Below are positions 1 through 11,450 of a stretch of DNA of 64,000 nucleotides, in pieces. The notes under the pieces are model-generated. The model was not told the DNA's origin. It was given only the letters and a program-made list of their open reading frames with translations, and ran no database searches. Source of the DNA: Yarrowia lipolytica (lineage: Eukaryota > Ascomycota > Dipodascomycetes > Dipodascales); NCBI RefSeq assembly GCF_001761485.1, contig NC_090772.1:3302277-3366276 (forward strand). The letters run 5' to 3'. The translations under genes were made by a program, and so were the position numbers. Numbering within the stretch: position 1 is the stretch's first letter; each line of letters starts with the position of its first letter.

Positions 1-1673
1 CTGCCGAGTTCCCTGCCGATACCAACTACCTGTACACCACCTACAACGCGTCTTCACACGACATTGACTTCAACGAGCATGGTACTCTGGTGCTTGGTTC
101 CGGCGTCTACCGAATCGGTTCTTCCGTTGAGTTTGACTGGTGCGCTGTTTCTACCGTCCGAGCTCTCCGAGAGGCTGGCAAGAAGACCATCATGATCAAC
201 TACAACCCCGAGACCGTGTCCACTGACTTCGATGAGGTCGACCGACTGTACTTTGAGGAGCTTTCTTTTGAGCGAACCATGGATATCTACGAGCTCGAGC
301 ACGCCCAGGGTGTTGTGGTCTCTGTTGGTGGCCAGCTGCCCCAGAACATCGCCCTCACTCTCCAGGAGCAGGGCGCCAACGTTCTCGGAACCGACCCTCT
401 GTCCATCGACAAGGCCGAGGACCGACACAAGTTCTCTTCCATTCTCGATTCCATTGGAGTTGACCAGCCCGACTGGTCCGAGCTGACCTCCGTCGCTGAG
501 GCCAAGGAGTTCGCCGACAAGGTCTCCTACCCCGTTCTGGTCCGACCCTCTTACGTTCTGTCCGGTGCCGCTATGTCCGTCATCTACAACGAGTCTGAGC
601 TCGAGCACAAGCTGAACAACGCCTCTGCCGTCTCTCCCGACCACCCCGTCGTCATCACCAAGTTCATTGAGAACGCCCACGAGATTGATGTTGATGCTGT
701 TGCCTCCAACGGTAAGATGCTGGTTCACGCCATCTCTGAGCACATTGAGAACGCCGGTATCCACTCCGGTGACGCCTCTCTGGTCCTCCCTCCCCAGGAT
801 CTCGATGACAAGACCATGGCCCGTCTTAAGGAGATTGCCGAGAAGGTTGCCGCTGCTTGGGAGATTTCCGGTCCTTACAACATGCAGATCATCATGGTCC
901 CCAACGGCACCGACGAGCCTGCCCTCAAGGTCATTGAGTGCAACATCCGAGCCTCTCGATCCTTCCCCTTCGTCTCTAAGGTTCTCGGCGTCAACTTCAT
1001 CGAGGTTGCCACCAAGGCCCTTATGCAGGAGAACGTCCCTGCCCCCGTTGATCTTATGAAGATTGACCGACCCTACGTTGCCACCAAGGTCCCCCAGTTT
1101 TCCTTCACCCGACTTGCTGGTGCCGACCCCTACCTCGGTGTCGAGATGGCCTCCACTGGTGAGGTTGCCTGTTTCGGTGCTGACAAGCTCGAGGCCTACT
1201 GGACCTCTATCCAGTCCACCATGGGCTTCAAGGTCCCCCAGCCCCCCTGTGGTGTCCTGCTCGGCGGTGATCTGACCCCCCAGCTCATTGAGATTGCCAA
1301 GAACTCCGCCAACACTGGCTACAAGCTCTACTGCGCCTCTCCCGAGCTGGCCCAGATCCTCACCGAGGCCACCTCCACCAACGTCTCCACCATTGAGTTC
1401 CCCAAGACTGACAAGCGAGCTCTGCGGGAGATTTTCCAGAAGTACGACATCCAGTGCGTCTACAACCTGACTCGATCTCGAGCCGAATCTCTGCTTGACG
1501 AGAACTACGTCATGCGACGAAACGCCATTGACTTTGCCATTCCTCTGTTCAACGAGCCCCAGACTGCCAAGCTCATGTCCGAGTGTCTGCTCACCCGAAT
1601 CAACAAGAAGACCGGTGAGATTCCTCCCGAGGTTCGACGATGGTCCGAGTTTATTGGCGGCAAACCCGTGTAA
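1..1673 (+). CDS. CPA2: Carbamoyl-phosphate synthase, arginine-specific, large subunit (3' part)
   Basis: The frame is already open at base 3 and gives 556 residues to the stop at 1671-1673; the 5' half lies outside the window. It makes carbamoyl phosphate from ammonia (supplied by the small subunit), bicarbonate and two ATP for arginine synthesis. Visible are the LGSGVYRIGSSVEFDW start of the second synthetase half, the ATP-grasp region (VLVRPSYVLSGAAM, IECNIRASRSFPFVSKVLG) and a C-terminal MGS-like domain beginning near GVLLGGDLTPQL. The protein ends right after the MGS domain, with no aspartate carbamoyltransferase domain, which separates it from the fused pyrimidine enzyme Ura2. Codons are strongly biased (CGA, GAG, AAG, CTC), as expected for high expression. 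Confidence 0.9.
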   Translation, partial: AEFPADTNYLYTTYNASSHDIDFNEHGTLVLGSGVYRIGSSVEFDWCAVSTVRALREAGKKTIMINYNPETVSTDFDEVDRLYFEELSFERTMDIYELEHAQGVVVSVGGQLPQNIALTLQEQGANVLGTDPLSIDKAEDRHKFSSILDSIGVDQPDWSELTSVAEAKEFADKVSYPVLVRPSYVLSGAAMSVIYNESELEHKLNNASAVSPDHPVVITKFIENAHEIDVDAVASNGKMLVHAISEHIENAGIHSGDASLVLPPQDLDDKTMARLKEIAEKVAAAWEISGPYNMQIIMVPNGTDEPALKVIECNIRASRSFPFVSKVLGVNFIEVATKALMQENVPAPVDLMKIDRPYVATKVPQFSFTRLAGADPYLGVEMASTGEVACFGADKLEAYWTSIQSTMGFKVPQPPCGVLLGGDLTPQLIEIAKNSANTGYKLYCASPELAQILTEATSTNVSTIEFPKTDKRALREIFQKYDIQCVYNLTRSRAESLLDENYVMRRNAIDFAIPLFNEPQTAKLMSECLLTRINKKTGEIPPEVRRWSEFIGGKPV

Positions 1674-2304
1674 ATACGATGAATTATTAATTGCCTTTGA
1701 TTTAGAGCGTGTGAGTTGTAGAGTAGACAATATGTGTAGACGACTGAAAACATGCTACTGAAATTAGCTGTACGGACAAATACTGTACATACTGTTGCTC
1801 AATAACAGCTACTGGACAGTTACCATTCACTGTCGGCTAGAAGACAGCTTAGGCACCGCAAGATAGCTCGCGCACGTGAGACAAAGTGCAAGACAGAGCC
1901 ACTCAACGCAGGCACAGGCACAACTGAGCCCCACCGCAATCAACCACAAACAACCCATGGTACTCCAAGTTTGAGTAGCTCCGTATTACAGCGCCTAGTG
2001 ATCGCCAAGTTAATTATCGCTGAACTCTGGACAAAGATGAAACAGCACAAAGACCCCACAATGAGAGGTGTTCCTGTGCCGTGCATATATACAGCCTACT
2101 TTGTCTTAGCTTTTCGACTAATCATCTTGTGATTTCGATCCAGCAGCAGGTGGCAGGTGTGTAGAACATACTACAGTACAGTACGTACAATTGTAAGTGG
2201 ACCAGTCAAGTTATGGATACAGCGCTGAGCTGACTGGTCAAGTAATTGGAATACATATATCCCACCTTGGTAGCTTACAAGTACCGGTACTTGTACATCT
2301 CTCC

Positions 2305-2568
2305 ATGGAAACACTATCCCCCGAATCCAAGGCTCTGGTCAAGCAAATCATCACCTTTCTTCAAGAGAAAGAAGGGTACGTGAAACACGACTTACCGGAC
2401 ATAGCCGAGACTACAAGTAGCGCGCCACGTTCAACGGCAGCCCCACGTCAGTCAAATCTAACTGTCTTTGGCCCAATCACACAGGCTGAATATTACACAC
2501 AGCGGCTGGTTCAAGCTGCATCTTTGGGTTTACGCAATGTTCAGGCACAAAAAAGATTGTCTCGCTAA
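2305..2568 (+). CDS. Small hypothetical ORF, doubtful
   Basis: An 87-residue frame starting METLSPESKALVKQ, with a short amphipathic helix-like N-terminus and a Ser/Thr/Pro-rich middle. I do not recognise a family. The start chosen is the internal ATG at 2305, because the part upstream of it looks non-coding. Codon use is only weakly like that of neighbouring genes, so this may be a chance ORF; nothing in the context suggests a role. Confidence 0.2.
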   Translation: METLSPESKALVKQIITFLQEKEGYVKHDLPDIAETTSSAPRSTAAPRQSNLTVFGPITQAEYYTQRLVQAASLGLRNVQAQKRLSR

Positions 2569-3190
2569 AATTGTCCTTTAGCAGTGGTGGAGGAGAGCCG
2601 TGGATGAACCAAACCATCGACTTTGACAGCTTGTGGGCCGCTATAAGTAGTTGATAATACAGTAATGGATATGAGTGTGAAAAAGATGTGTATTCCATTG
2701 TGTGATGTGACCTGTAGACGCAATAACCACCCTGCTATACAACGTCAATGTGTAGTTTGCACCACAATAGCTATCACTCGCTCTTCACCGTTGAAAATCC
2801 CCCTGACTAGATTCCCTGACAGATGCCCACCTTGGGCCCTGGATGTTATGCAGCTTGCGTGCAGCGTCCCACTGACCAGATGTAATTAGACGCACCTGCA
2901 GACACACTGTACTGCTTTCTGTTATCATTGGCTGATAAGGCACTGTGTGGTTTTTGGAGCGACGATAACGGACCAAGGAGGCACATAAAACACTAGAAAT
3001 CAAGCGGTAACAATGACAATGTCACTCCACAAGCATCATCAAACACACTGCTTTTTCATTCCTCCACCATCATAATCCCCTTGTGTACACTCCAATTGCC
3101 TCTCGAGGAACACTATCACACTCTATCTCCTCCGAACCCAAACTCAATCCTACGCGCCGTCTGCGACGTGAACATCGACACACAACACCA

Positions 3191-3196
3191 TATATA
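3191..3196 (+). promoter_or_regulatory. TATA box of the RNase T2 gene
   Basis: TATATA lies 63 bp before the chosen ATG at 3254. This supports that start over the in-frame ATG at 3083, which lies upstream of the box and so would not be in the transcript. Confidence 0.5.
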
Positions 3197-3253
3197 GCAC
3201 CGCCACATTCCTTTGCAAAGAACCACTACAGGAAAGAAAACACACAGATAGAC

Positions 3254-4474
3254 ATGCAGTTCTCTCTTGCCACCATCGCTACCGTGGCTGCCGCCGTCTC
3301 GGCCCTCGTTTGTCCCTACACAAAGCGAGATGCTGTGGCCGCCTTCACCTCGCCCCCTCTCTCTTCTGCTGACCACAAGAGCTGTCCTGCTGACACTCCT
3401 GTATCATGCTCCTCTGGCGCCGGCTCTGCCGACCTCTGCTGTACCGAGTCCCCTGGCGGTGTGCTCGTCTTGACCCAGTTCTGGGACTGGACCCCTGCTA
3501 TTGGCCCCGATGACCTCTTCACCCTGCACGGTCTGTGGCCCGATAACTGTGACGGATCGTACGCACAGTTCTGCGACAAGAGCATGGAGGTGCAGTCAGT
3601 GGCCGCCGTTCTGCAGCAGCTCGGAGAGACCGAGCTCCTCGACAAGATGAACAAGATCTGGATCCCCAACCGAGGCTCCACCGACTCCTTCTGGACCCAC
3701 GAGTGGAACAAGCACGCCACCTGCATGTCCACCCTTAAGGACAAGTGCTACAGCTCCGATGCTCCGCAGTATCAGTCCCTTGCCGACTGGGCCCACACCG
3801 TTGTCAACGTGTTTGAGACCGTCAACACCTACAAGTTCCTCGAGGCCGCTGGAATCACCCCCGACTCCTCCAAGACCTATGCCAAGACTGACTTCCTCAA
3901 CGCCCTCAACTCAAACTTTGATGGTAAGCAGGTTCACATCTCGTGCAAGTCTGGCTACATCTCTGAAGTTTGGTACTACTTCCACCTCAAGGGCTCTGTT
4001 GTGTCCGGCCAGTACCTCCCCATTGACGACATTGGATCCTCCAGCTGCCCCGACCAGATCAAGTTCCCTCCCAAGGACGGATCTGGCGGAACTCCTCCTC
4101 CCACCGACCCCTCCGATCCTCCCACCGGCGGCTCCAAGGGCTTCATCAACATCTCCGGCCAATCTGGATGCCTCATCTCCAATGGTAACTGGTACACGTC
4201 CGGTACTTGTGCCACCTACACCCTTGGCGAGTCCCAATACGGCGGTGTCACTCTTACCTCTTCCAAGGGCCCCTGCGATGTTGTTAACGGCAAGTTCTCT
4301 TGTGCTTCTGGCAACAACGCTGGCCAGTTCACTCAGGACGGCAGCAACATTGTCTACGGCGGAAAGTCCGACTGGTCTGCTCCCTCAGTACCCTCTGGCT
4401 CCCAGCAGGTTGGCGTTTCTCCTGGTTCCGCCGGAGGTTCCGTTTCCTTCAACCTTGTCTTTGCCGCTAAGTAG
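3254..4474 (+). CDS. RNY1: Secreted/vacuolar ribonuclease T2
   Basis: A 406-residue RNase T2 family enzyme that cleaves RNA through 2',3'-cyclic phosphates. The frame is open further upstream, but the ATG at 3254 gives a classic signal peptide ([19 protein letters not shown]) and follows the TATA box. Both catalytic segments are intact: [15 protein letters not shown] near residue 90 and [17 protein letters not shown] near residue 146, each with its histidine. Cysteines suited to disulfides are frequent. A Pro/Gly/Ser linker (about residues 275-295) leads to a C-terminal beta-rich domain of about 110 residues, as in fungal Rny1. Rny1 in yeast is vacuolar or secreted and linked to RNA turnover and tRNA cleavage in stress; the same role here is inferred. 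Confidence 0.9.
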
Positions 4475-4875
4475 GTGACCTAGACACGTATATTATACAG
4501 TACATAACTTATTAGACTCATTGAACATTGGAAATAGATTTGAGAGAGCGCTAACGGCTGGCTACACACATATTCCCAGCCACTGGTCTGTATCGTGTGT
4601 GTAGCATGTCTAGTTCTAAGACAAATAATGATAATAATATCGTCACGCGACCATATCTACGAGTAGCTTAACTTTGGAAAAATCAGATGTGTGTAGAGAG
4701 AACCATGGTGGTTACTTATCTGACAAGTGTTTGTTCACATATATATAAATTGCTGACTCAGGTACGAGTAGTTTTCTACCCTCCTTTACGCCGCCACCAG
4801 ATAAGCTTCTTATCGTGCAGAAAGAATCGAGATTTTTCAGCTGGCTAGGATCAAGTCAGTTAAACACACAACACA
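4475..4875. other. Intergenic region RNY1-MRX8
   Basis: A 400-bp AT-rich spacer with the RNY1 3' region and the MRX8 promoter. Nothing else was recognised. Confidence 0.6.
4742..4749 (+). promoter_or_regulatory. TATA box upstream of MRX8
   Basis: TATATAAA within an alternating AT run, 134 bp before the start codon at 4876. It is followed by a pyrimidine-rich stretch typical of yeast start-site regions. Confidence 0.4.
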
Positions 4876-6123
4876 ATGATTCGGAATATACGACCATCGA
4901 TACGCAACACAAACCGGCTATATGTGCAAATACGCACACTTACATCCACGCCTCTCTATGTTCAGGAGACCCACATGCCCGAGGCTGACAAACAGTCTCT
5001 TGAGTACGCCGACCAAGTGTTCAAGAAAGGCAAGTTGCAACGGTGGTGGACAGCCTTCTCCTTTGACCAGATTCCCACTGCTCCCGTTGATGAGAAGAAA
5101 CGCACCAAGGGCGACGACTGGGCGATGATCGACGAGCTGCGTGAGGAGGAGGACTTTGAGGTGGGCTCAGACGAGTACGATGCTCTGGAAGCCGCCTCCA
5201 ACGCCAACACCCGGATGATCAAGGCCAATATCCCCACTAACCAGAATCTCAAAAAAGTACACAAGAACGAGATTTTCCCAGAAATAGTGTTTATGGGCCA
5301 CACAAACGCGGGCAAGTCCACCTTGGTCCAGCACGTCTTGGCGTGGGGTCGACCCGACGTTCCACAGTCGCACCTACACTCCCCCACGTCCAAGAAGGGC
5401 CACAAGGGCTCGTTGAGCAACTCAATCAACTCTGCTTTTCCTGTGATATCCAAAAAACACGGTTTCACCAAGTCCTTCAACTGCTATGGTCTCACCATTC
5501 CAAACTCTGGAGGCAACCAGATCAGACTGGTGGACATTCCCGGCTACGGCTACAAGTCGCTCAAGGACCAAGGCGCGGTAGTGGAGCAGTATTTGGAAAG
5601 ACGAACTAACCTGCGAATGGCCATTCTTGTAATTGACGCAACCAGGGGCATTCAGGACGAGGACAAGTACATGCTCTCGACGCTCAACAAGTACGGAGTC
5701 ACCTGGCAGGTGGTGCTCACAAAGAGCGACATGCTTGTGGGAGGAGACAAGAAACTCGAGGCACTGGGCCGCGAAATGTGGTTGGCTGCTAATCCTCCTA
5801 AAAGTGGAAGCCAAATGGTCAAACTGACAAAGCCCCAAAAGGAAAAGTGGGCACGACGGGCGCTATTAGCCGAGACTTCAATCCAGACACAGCTAGGTAA
5901 AATTTTGGTGCAGGTGAAGAAAATGGACACTCCTGAGTGCCCGTCCAAGGCCCTAGAGCGGGTCATTGCTGTCAGCAATAGCCCCAAAATGCTGCAGGGA
6001 TACAAGCATGATTTTGGCGGAAGTGGCATTAGTGTTGTACGAAACGCCATTCTACAGATCTGCGGCATGGGCTTCCACGAGCAGAAAATGTGGAAGGAGA
6101 TGGCCAAGTATGGCATGTCTTGA
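4876..6123 (+). CDS. MRX8: Mitochondrial EngB/YihA-type GTPase
   Basis: 415 residues. The N-terminus (MIRNIRPSIRNTNRLYVQ) is basic with no acidic residues, a good mitochondrial presequence. The G-domain motifs of the TrmE-Era-EngA-EngB superfamily are present: G1 GHTNAGKST near residue 140, G3 DIPGYGYK near 219 and G4 TKSD near 281. EngB proteins assist large-subunit ribosome assembly in bacteria. The yeast homologue Mrx8 associates with mitochondrial ribosomes, so a mitoribosome role is inferred. The protein is longer than bacterial EngB (about 200 residues) because of the N-terminal extension and insertions in the G domain. Single exon. Confidence 0.85.
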   Translation: MIRNIRPSIRNTNRLYVQIRTLTSTPLYVQETHMPEADKQSLEYADQVFKKGKLQRWWTAFSFDQIPTAPVDEKKRTKGDDWAMIDELREEEDFEVGSDEYDALEAASNANTRMIKANIPTNQNLKKVHKNEIFPEIVFMGHTNAGKSTLVQHVLAWGRPDVPQSHLHSPTSKKGHKGSLSNSINSAFPVISKKHGFTKSFNCYGLTIPNSGGNQIRLVDIPGYGYKSLKDQGAVVEQYLERRTNLRMAILVIDATRGIQDEDKYMLSTLNKYGVTWQVVLTKSDMLVGGDKKLEALGREMWLAANPPKSGSQMVKLTKPQKEKWARRALLAETSIQTQLGKILVQVKKMDTPECPSKALERVIAVSNSPKMLQGYKHDFGGSGISVVRNAILQICGMGFHEQKMWKEMAKYGMS

Positions 6124-6367
6124 GGACGTTCTCATTTCTGAGGAGGAGTGCTTTTAGCCTCCAATTGACAAATAGGAAGACAGACACGTTCTCATCCCCA
6201 CTAGACTGTCTTCCCCCGCACTAGCTGATGGAGCAATGTAATTGAAGCCACTGCTACAAGTAGCAAAGCTAGTGAGCTCGTGCAAAAAAGCAACAGCTCT
6301 GTATATAAGTATTAATATTTTCCGCCCCAGAGTCCCCTTTCTCTCGCAAATCATCTCTTATATCGCA

Positions 6368-6679
6368 ATGCCCGAACCGACTTACCCCAAAATGGCCTAT
6401 TGGATTGAGTGGTTTGTGGGAACCGCCTCCAACGTGGGCTTCCCTCCGACCACAGTGCTCAACGAGGCCACGGGCTTGGAGTTGACCACTCTGGAATGGT
6501 CCAAGAAATTGGCGACTGCGGCGACCACAGTTTTCAAGCGAGATGTGGATTACGTGCGAGAATACATGGTCTCCAACATCAAGGCGTACCTGACGAGCGA
6601 GGGAGCTGCGTCGACCGACTCATCGTCTGCCGCACTAATCTCCGATATCTCCGAAACCAAGGAACTGCCGGGTAACTGA
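6368..6679 (+). CDS. Small hypothetical protein, 103 residues
   Basis: The frame MPEPTYPKMAYWIEWF... has good local codon use and a plausible promoter (TATATAA about 65 bp upstream). The chosen ATG at 6368 follows that box; the open frame upstream is probably 5' UTR. A central stretch (TTLEWSKKLATAATTVFKRDVDYVREYMVSNIKAYL) looks helical and amphipathic, and the tail is Ser/Ala-rich. I see no signal peptide, membrane segment or known domain. It lies between MRX8 and GAR1 with no evident functional link. Confidence 0.55.
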   Translation: MPEPTYPKMAYWIEWFVGTASNVGFPPTTVLNEATGLELTTLEWSKKLATAATTVFKRDVDYVREYMVSNIKAYLTSEGAASTDSSSAALISDISETKELPGN

Positions 6680-6945
6680 ACTTCTCAAGTCCAACTACAG
6701 ACCAACTTTTTGGGGTGTGAATTTTTTGCAACCTTATTTGAAAATTTGAAAATTTGAAAATTTATCAAAAGTCGATATTGATTACGATCTGTGAGAAGTG
6801 TCTGTGGCAGTAAGTGTATAACTTTTACTAGGTATAATACAATCAATAAAATAAAGAGTACATGCGATGGGCCCAGAGTGGGGATTTGGAAATCTCACCC
6901 CAGACTTTGTGTAAGTGGCTAATTGATGCTGATATCAGACAGACC

Positions 6946-7551
6946 TTAGTAACCTCCTCGGCCACCTCGTCCACCGCCGAATCCACCACGGCCTCCACCT
7001 CGGCCTCCAAATCCGCCTCGTCCACCTCGGGGAGCTCCAAAGCCACCTCGTCCGCCTCGGGGAGCACCTCCGAAGCCTCCTCGAGCACCGCCTCGGCCAC
7101 CAAAGCCTCCTCGAGCACCTCCACGGCCACCAAAGCCGCCTCGAGCACCGCCTCGAGCACCACCTCGTCCTCCAGCAGCCTTGGGCTTCTTAACGCCGGT
7201 GGCCTTGGGCTTGGGCAGGAATCGCTCCAGCGGCAGCAGCTTGTCTCCGCCAATGTAAAACTTGTCACCAGACTTGAAAGAAGCGGCCTGGAAGCCCTCG
7301 GAGGGCTTGATAGTGAACATGACATCGTTCATGGGGCCAAGAATCTCGTCGACCTTGCCGACCTGGGTCTTGTTCTCAAGGTAAATGGGGGCGTTGAAGT
7401 AGGGGATCTTCTCATTGATGGACTTGCAGACGATATCGCCCTCGCAAGCGTGCAGAAAGGCACCCATCTCAAACACCTGATCGGGAGGGCCCATCTGCAT
7501 GGGTGCGCCGGTTCGGCCACCTCGGAATCCGCCTCGTCCTCTGAAGCTCAT
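6946..7551 (-). CDS. GAR1: H/ACA snoRNP core protein Gar1
   Basis: 201 residues with the standard Gar1 layout: a short N-terminal Arg/Gly patch ([15 protein letters not shown]), the conserved central beta-barrel ([40 protein letters not shown]) and a long C-terminal GAR domain of GGRGG/GGFGG repeats, a usual target of arginine methylation. Gar1 works in the nucleolus with Cbf5, Nop10 and Nhp2 in RNA pseudouridylation and rRNA processing. The GAR repeats are encoded by a G/C-rich repetitive stretch (about 6950-7180) that also gives a spurious Ser/Thr-rich frame on the other strand. It is divergent from AQR, with 178 bp between the two start codons. Confidence 0.95.
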   Translation of the reverse strand: MSFRGRGGFRGGRTGAPMQMGPPDQVFEMGAFLHACEGDIVCKSINEKIPYFNAPIYLENKTQVGKVDEILGPMNDVMFTIKPSEGFQAASFKSGDKFYIGGDKLLPLERFLPKPKATGVKKPKAAGGRGGARGGARGGFGGRGGARGGFGGRGGARGGFGGAPRGGRGGFGAPRGGRGGFGGRGGGRGGFGGGRGGRGGY

Positions 7552-7729
7552 TTTTGTGTGATGTTTGTAGTAGAGGTTGTGATGAGTTCACTGTAAGGTC
7601 AAAAAGTTGTATGCACCTACTAATTTTTTCCCATTAACTTTTCTGCCCTAGCCCTGCTCATGCAGTGTACTATCCATGTTGTAGGGTAGTGCTTGTTGAC
7701 TAAGCCATCACCTCTGTGACGACAATAAA
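7552..7729. promoter_or_regulatory. Shared bidirectional promoter GAR1 / AQR
   Basis: The 178 bp between the divergent start codons of GAR1 and the Aquarius homologue must hold both promoters. No single clear TATA box stands out. Confidence 0.5.
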
Positions 7730-10700
7730 ATGGCCCTATCGACAGACCTGCTCAAGATCTCGCCTCTAGCAGCGCTGCTCAACAAGGATAACGTGTCGAT
7801 AAACTCAGTCTATCAATTCATCGAGAAGAACGGCTTCAATGATCGCGACCTGCATACCCTAGAGTCTCTGAATGGACTAGAGAAGTGAGTATAGAGAGAT
7901 GCACAGACACAGAAACACCGCTAGAACTCCTTACTAACCCAGATTATGGCCAGTTTACAACAAGAAACAGGCCAACACAAATGCCATTGTCGTGGCACTC
8001 CTTGTTCTTGCCAAGGCCAATGACGGATTCGATCTATGGACGGTGTTCGAGAAGAGCCCCGAAAATTTTGGCCATTTTTACAAAACGGTACTCAATCTCG
8101 TGGCCGGAGACAAGCCAACACGGATCCAGAAAGTGCGAACCAAACTACTGCGGTTTCTGACCGTTTCTTTCCAGTGGCTTGACTCTCAGTTGGTGCGATC
8201 AGAGGCAGGAGCATTGGTGTCGGTCTACACATGGATGCATATGGACGAGAAGGTGCGAGAGAACCTGCTCAAGGGAAACAAGCGACTGGGGAAGCTCTGG
8301 AGAGGCGCCATGAAAGCCTACGACAAGGGCGACAAGAAGGAGGACATCGATAAACAGTCTTCGTTTCTATCGACACTTACAGACATCATGTTACAGAAGG
8401 AGCACGATACGGAGTTTGTTGACACATATCTGTGTTTTCTCATCTCTATTGTGTCGCAAATCCCCTCAAGACGATTCGCCAACAGTGTTATCAAGTCCAA
8501 GAATGTGTGTTCATTGTTGAAGAAGTGTAACGCCGATTTGCTCAAGACCCTCGATTTTTACGTGCATTTTCCCATGGACGATTTCTCCGGCGAAGAGCTG
8601 ACTCCTCTGCAAGTGCGAAAGCTGCAGACCCAGTATCTGGAAAAGTTCCAGCTCTATGCATTCGAGAATCTGCCTGAAAAGCTGCGACTCGCGAGTTTGT
8701 GTAACTTTGCATCTCTCACAAAGGATGAGGTCAAGAAGGAGCTGTCGAACCTGTCCAAGGCTGAAATTGAGAGCCTGTTGAACCTGCTGGGAAGCTCAGG
8801 CAAGAAACTGGTGACTCTCAACTACCAGTTGGCATCTCTCACTTCAAACCGAAACCTGAATGCCGAGTTTGACGCTATAGACCTGCTGCCTACAGAAAAG
8901 TCGCTCAATTCACAGTACTCCGAGCTTACTCTACCCCGACTTACTCTGCAGTATCTCAGTATGAACGACTTTATTCTCAAGTCGTTGCGTCTTCAGCAGG
9001 TCGAGATCTTCCATCAGATCAATAGTGATGTGGAGAATGTCGTCAACCGTCTCAAGACGAGAAAACGAAACGACGCCGGAGAGGAAATCACAGGATTCAG
9101 CAAGTACGCTACAAAGATCCTTAACGAGGCTGTTCTGCATGTGGCACCTCCTTTTGTGGGCGAGTCCAATCCCGGATACTGCCGTGTGGAGATCACCGTG
9201 GATATTTACAGACAGGACAAGCGAGAATGGGACTCATTGAAACCTGGTGACGTCGTGTTTTTGCTGAAGTTGGGGACAGGGCTTGAACAGCTGCGTGGTG
9301 CTTTTGTGCACGATATCCTCGACTCAGATAATAAGAGTATTGTGCAATGGAGTGGGTACAATGAGATTGAGTCGTCCCAGCGAAAGTTCATATTGGACGT
9401 GGATCCGGCCCATTGGGGCGATGTCTTTCAGGCCAACGTTCTTATGAGAAGAAAGTCCAAGGAGGCAGCCTTTTATCCTACCCTGAAGACTATCCATGGT
9501 CTACACAAAATCCGGTCTATTCTCCCTGAGTGGATCAGTGGAGTGTTTTTAGGCTACGGAGAGATCCCTGAGCAGCCTACGGGTGTGGTGGATTTGCTAG
9601 ACACTTTCCAGACTAGCAAACAGGTCTATGAAGCTTTCCCCGAAAAGTTTGAATGTACTGAGGAGGCTTCTGCTCCATTCAAGCTTGATACCTCGGATGA
9701 CAAGTGGAGCTTGATTCCTTACACTCCTGTGGATAAGGGGCCTTATTTTGTTCAAGAAGATCACTCCAATAAGCTCAAGTTCACACAAGCGCAAGGTCAG
9801 GCCATTGTTTCCGGCACTCTACCTGGTCTCACTGTGATAGTCGGCCCTCCCGGTACCGGTAAGACTGATGTGGCTACTCAGATTATCCTCAATCTGTATC
9901 ACAGTCATCCCTCTGAGGTTACATTGGTGATTGCTCATAGTAACCAGGCTCTGAACCATTTGTTTGAGAAGATCGCTTTGCTTGATGTTAACCAGAAACA
10001 CCTCCTGCGATTGGGTCATGGTGAAGATATGATTCGGGAGGAGGTGTCTAAGGGAGGTTCTTTTAGCAAGGTTGGTAGAGCCGAAAACCTGCTTGAGGGA
10101 CGTGCCACCTTGCTACGGGAGGTGGACAGCCTGGCCGAGAGTATTGGTGCTGAGGGTGCTCATGGAGATAGTTGTGAGACTGCGCATCATTTCTTCAGAG
10201 TCTTTGTGCTGCCCAAGTATCAAAAGTGGCAGAAGGAAGGCGGAAAGTTCCCGTTCGATGAATTTTTCAAGGATAAGAAGGACCATTCTGATGCGGGCAA
10301 GTGGTACCATATTGACAGGATCTTCACCGATCTTGCTGACATTCGTCCTGTGGAACACATGTCTGGCAAGGCTCAGAGTGACTACATGCTTGTCAAGGAA
10401 GCTAAGGTGGTTGCCATGACAGCCAAATATGCTTCGATGCATCACGACTCGCTAGTTAGGTTGGGTTTCAGATACTCTTCGCTTGTTGCAGAAGAAGCTG
10501 CCCAGCTAACCGAGATTGAGTTGGTGATCCCCATGACTCTTCAGAAGGAGACAGACGCGCTCAAGCGGGTGGTGTTGATCGGAGATCACAAGCAGAACGC
10601 CCCCATTGTGACTAATGAGCTAGTTCGCAAGTGCAACTTTGATCAAAGCACGTTTGGCCGATTTATCCGGCTTGGCATGCCCACTTTTCTTCTCGACTCC

Positions 10701-11450
10701 CAGGGACGAGCCAAGCCATCGATTTCAGACATTTACGGTTGGCGGTATGGTGGGCTCAAGAACCTACCGCACACCAAGGAGGGCGTCTACCAGTACGCAA
10801 ACTCTGGCTTTCTGCATGACGTTCAGTTCATCAATGTGGATGACTACGAGGGACAAGGAGAGACCGAGGTGGCACCTCACGTCATCCAGAACCTCGGCGA
10901 GGCTGAATATGCTATTGCTCTGTACCAGTACATGAGACTTCTTGGCTATCCTGCTGACAAGATCACCATTCTGACAATGTACAATGGTCAGAAGGCCTTG
11001 TTGCAGGAGATTTGTTCTCGACGATGTGCCTCTACAAAGGGCGACCGGGAGATTTTTGGGATGCCTAGAGTCATCACCACGGTCGACCAGTATCAGGGAG
11101 AGCAGAACGACTACGTCATTGTTTCGCTTGTGCGAACAAAGCATGTGGGTTATCTGCGGGACGTACGACGTATGACGGTTGCAGTGTCTCGAGCTAGATT
11201 GGGTCTCTACGTTCTTGGCCGTTATGACATGCTTGCCCAATGCGTCGAGCTGGAGGAGATGATGAAGAAGCTTGGAGGTTCTCATAACCTGGAGGCTGTT
11301 ATGGGAGAAATGTATGAGCAAAAGGAGCGCCTGTCAGGAGACAAGCCAAAGGACGCTGCTGCCTCGGTGACTCTGACGGGCGTTGTCCACCTCGGCCAGT
11401 ATGTCGAGCAGATGACGCAGCAGTACAAGTCTCGTCATGGCTTAGTCTGA
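7730..11450 (+). CDS. AQR: Spliceosomal RNA helicase Aquarius (Cwf11-like), two exons
   Basis: Exon 1 is 7730-7884 (51 codons plus 2 nt). The intron 7885-7942 opens GTGAGT and ends ACTAACCCAG. Exon 2 is 7943-11450, giving 1220 residues. The join reads ...NGLEK/LWPVYNKKQ and keeps frame. The N-terminal ~500 residues are the ARM-like scaffold. The SF1 helicase core follows: Walker A GPPGTGKT near residue 687, HSNQALNHLFEKI and RLGHGED (diagnostic of Aquarius), motif II EEAAQ near 899, GDHKQNAP, QYQGEQND and VSRARLGLYV near 1132. Aquarius is the intron-binding protein of the activated spliceosome. Saccharomyces cerevisiae lacks it, while intron-richer fungi keep it. N-terminal similarity is weaker than the core. 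Confidence 0.92.
7885..7942 (+). other. Spliceosomal intron of AQR
   Basis: 58 bp, 5' site GTGAGT, branch ACTAAC one nucleotide before the 3' CAG. Removal joins the 51-codon first exon in frame to the large exon. Confidence 0.9.

Larger units (their letters stand above)
1674..3253. other. Intergenic region CPA2-RNY1
   Basis: About 1.6 kb of intergenic DNA. It contains one weak 87-codon ORF (2305-2568, listed separately) and the RNase promoter with a TATATA box at 3191-3196. No tRNA, repeat or other gene was recognised. Confidence 0.6.

Noticed and set aside
54-1730. 558-codon minus-strand frame opposite CPA2
   Set aside because: Mirror frame of a strongly codon-biased gene; its Gly/Leu/Val/Asp-rich composition is that of an antisense shadow.
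6862-7596. Ser/Thr-rich plus-strand frame that could be read as a wall protein
   Set aside because: It is the reverse of the GAR1 Gly/Arg repeat region; GAR1 on the other strand is unequivocal.
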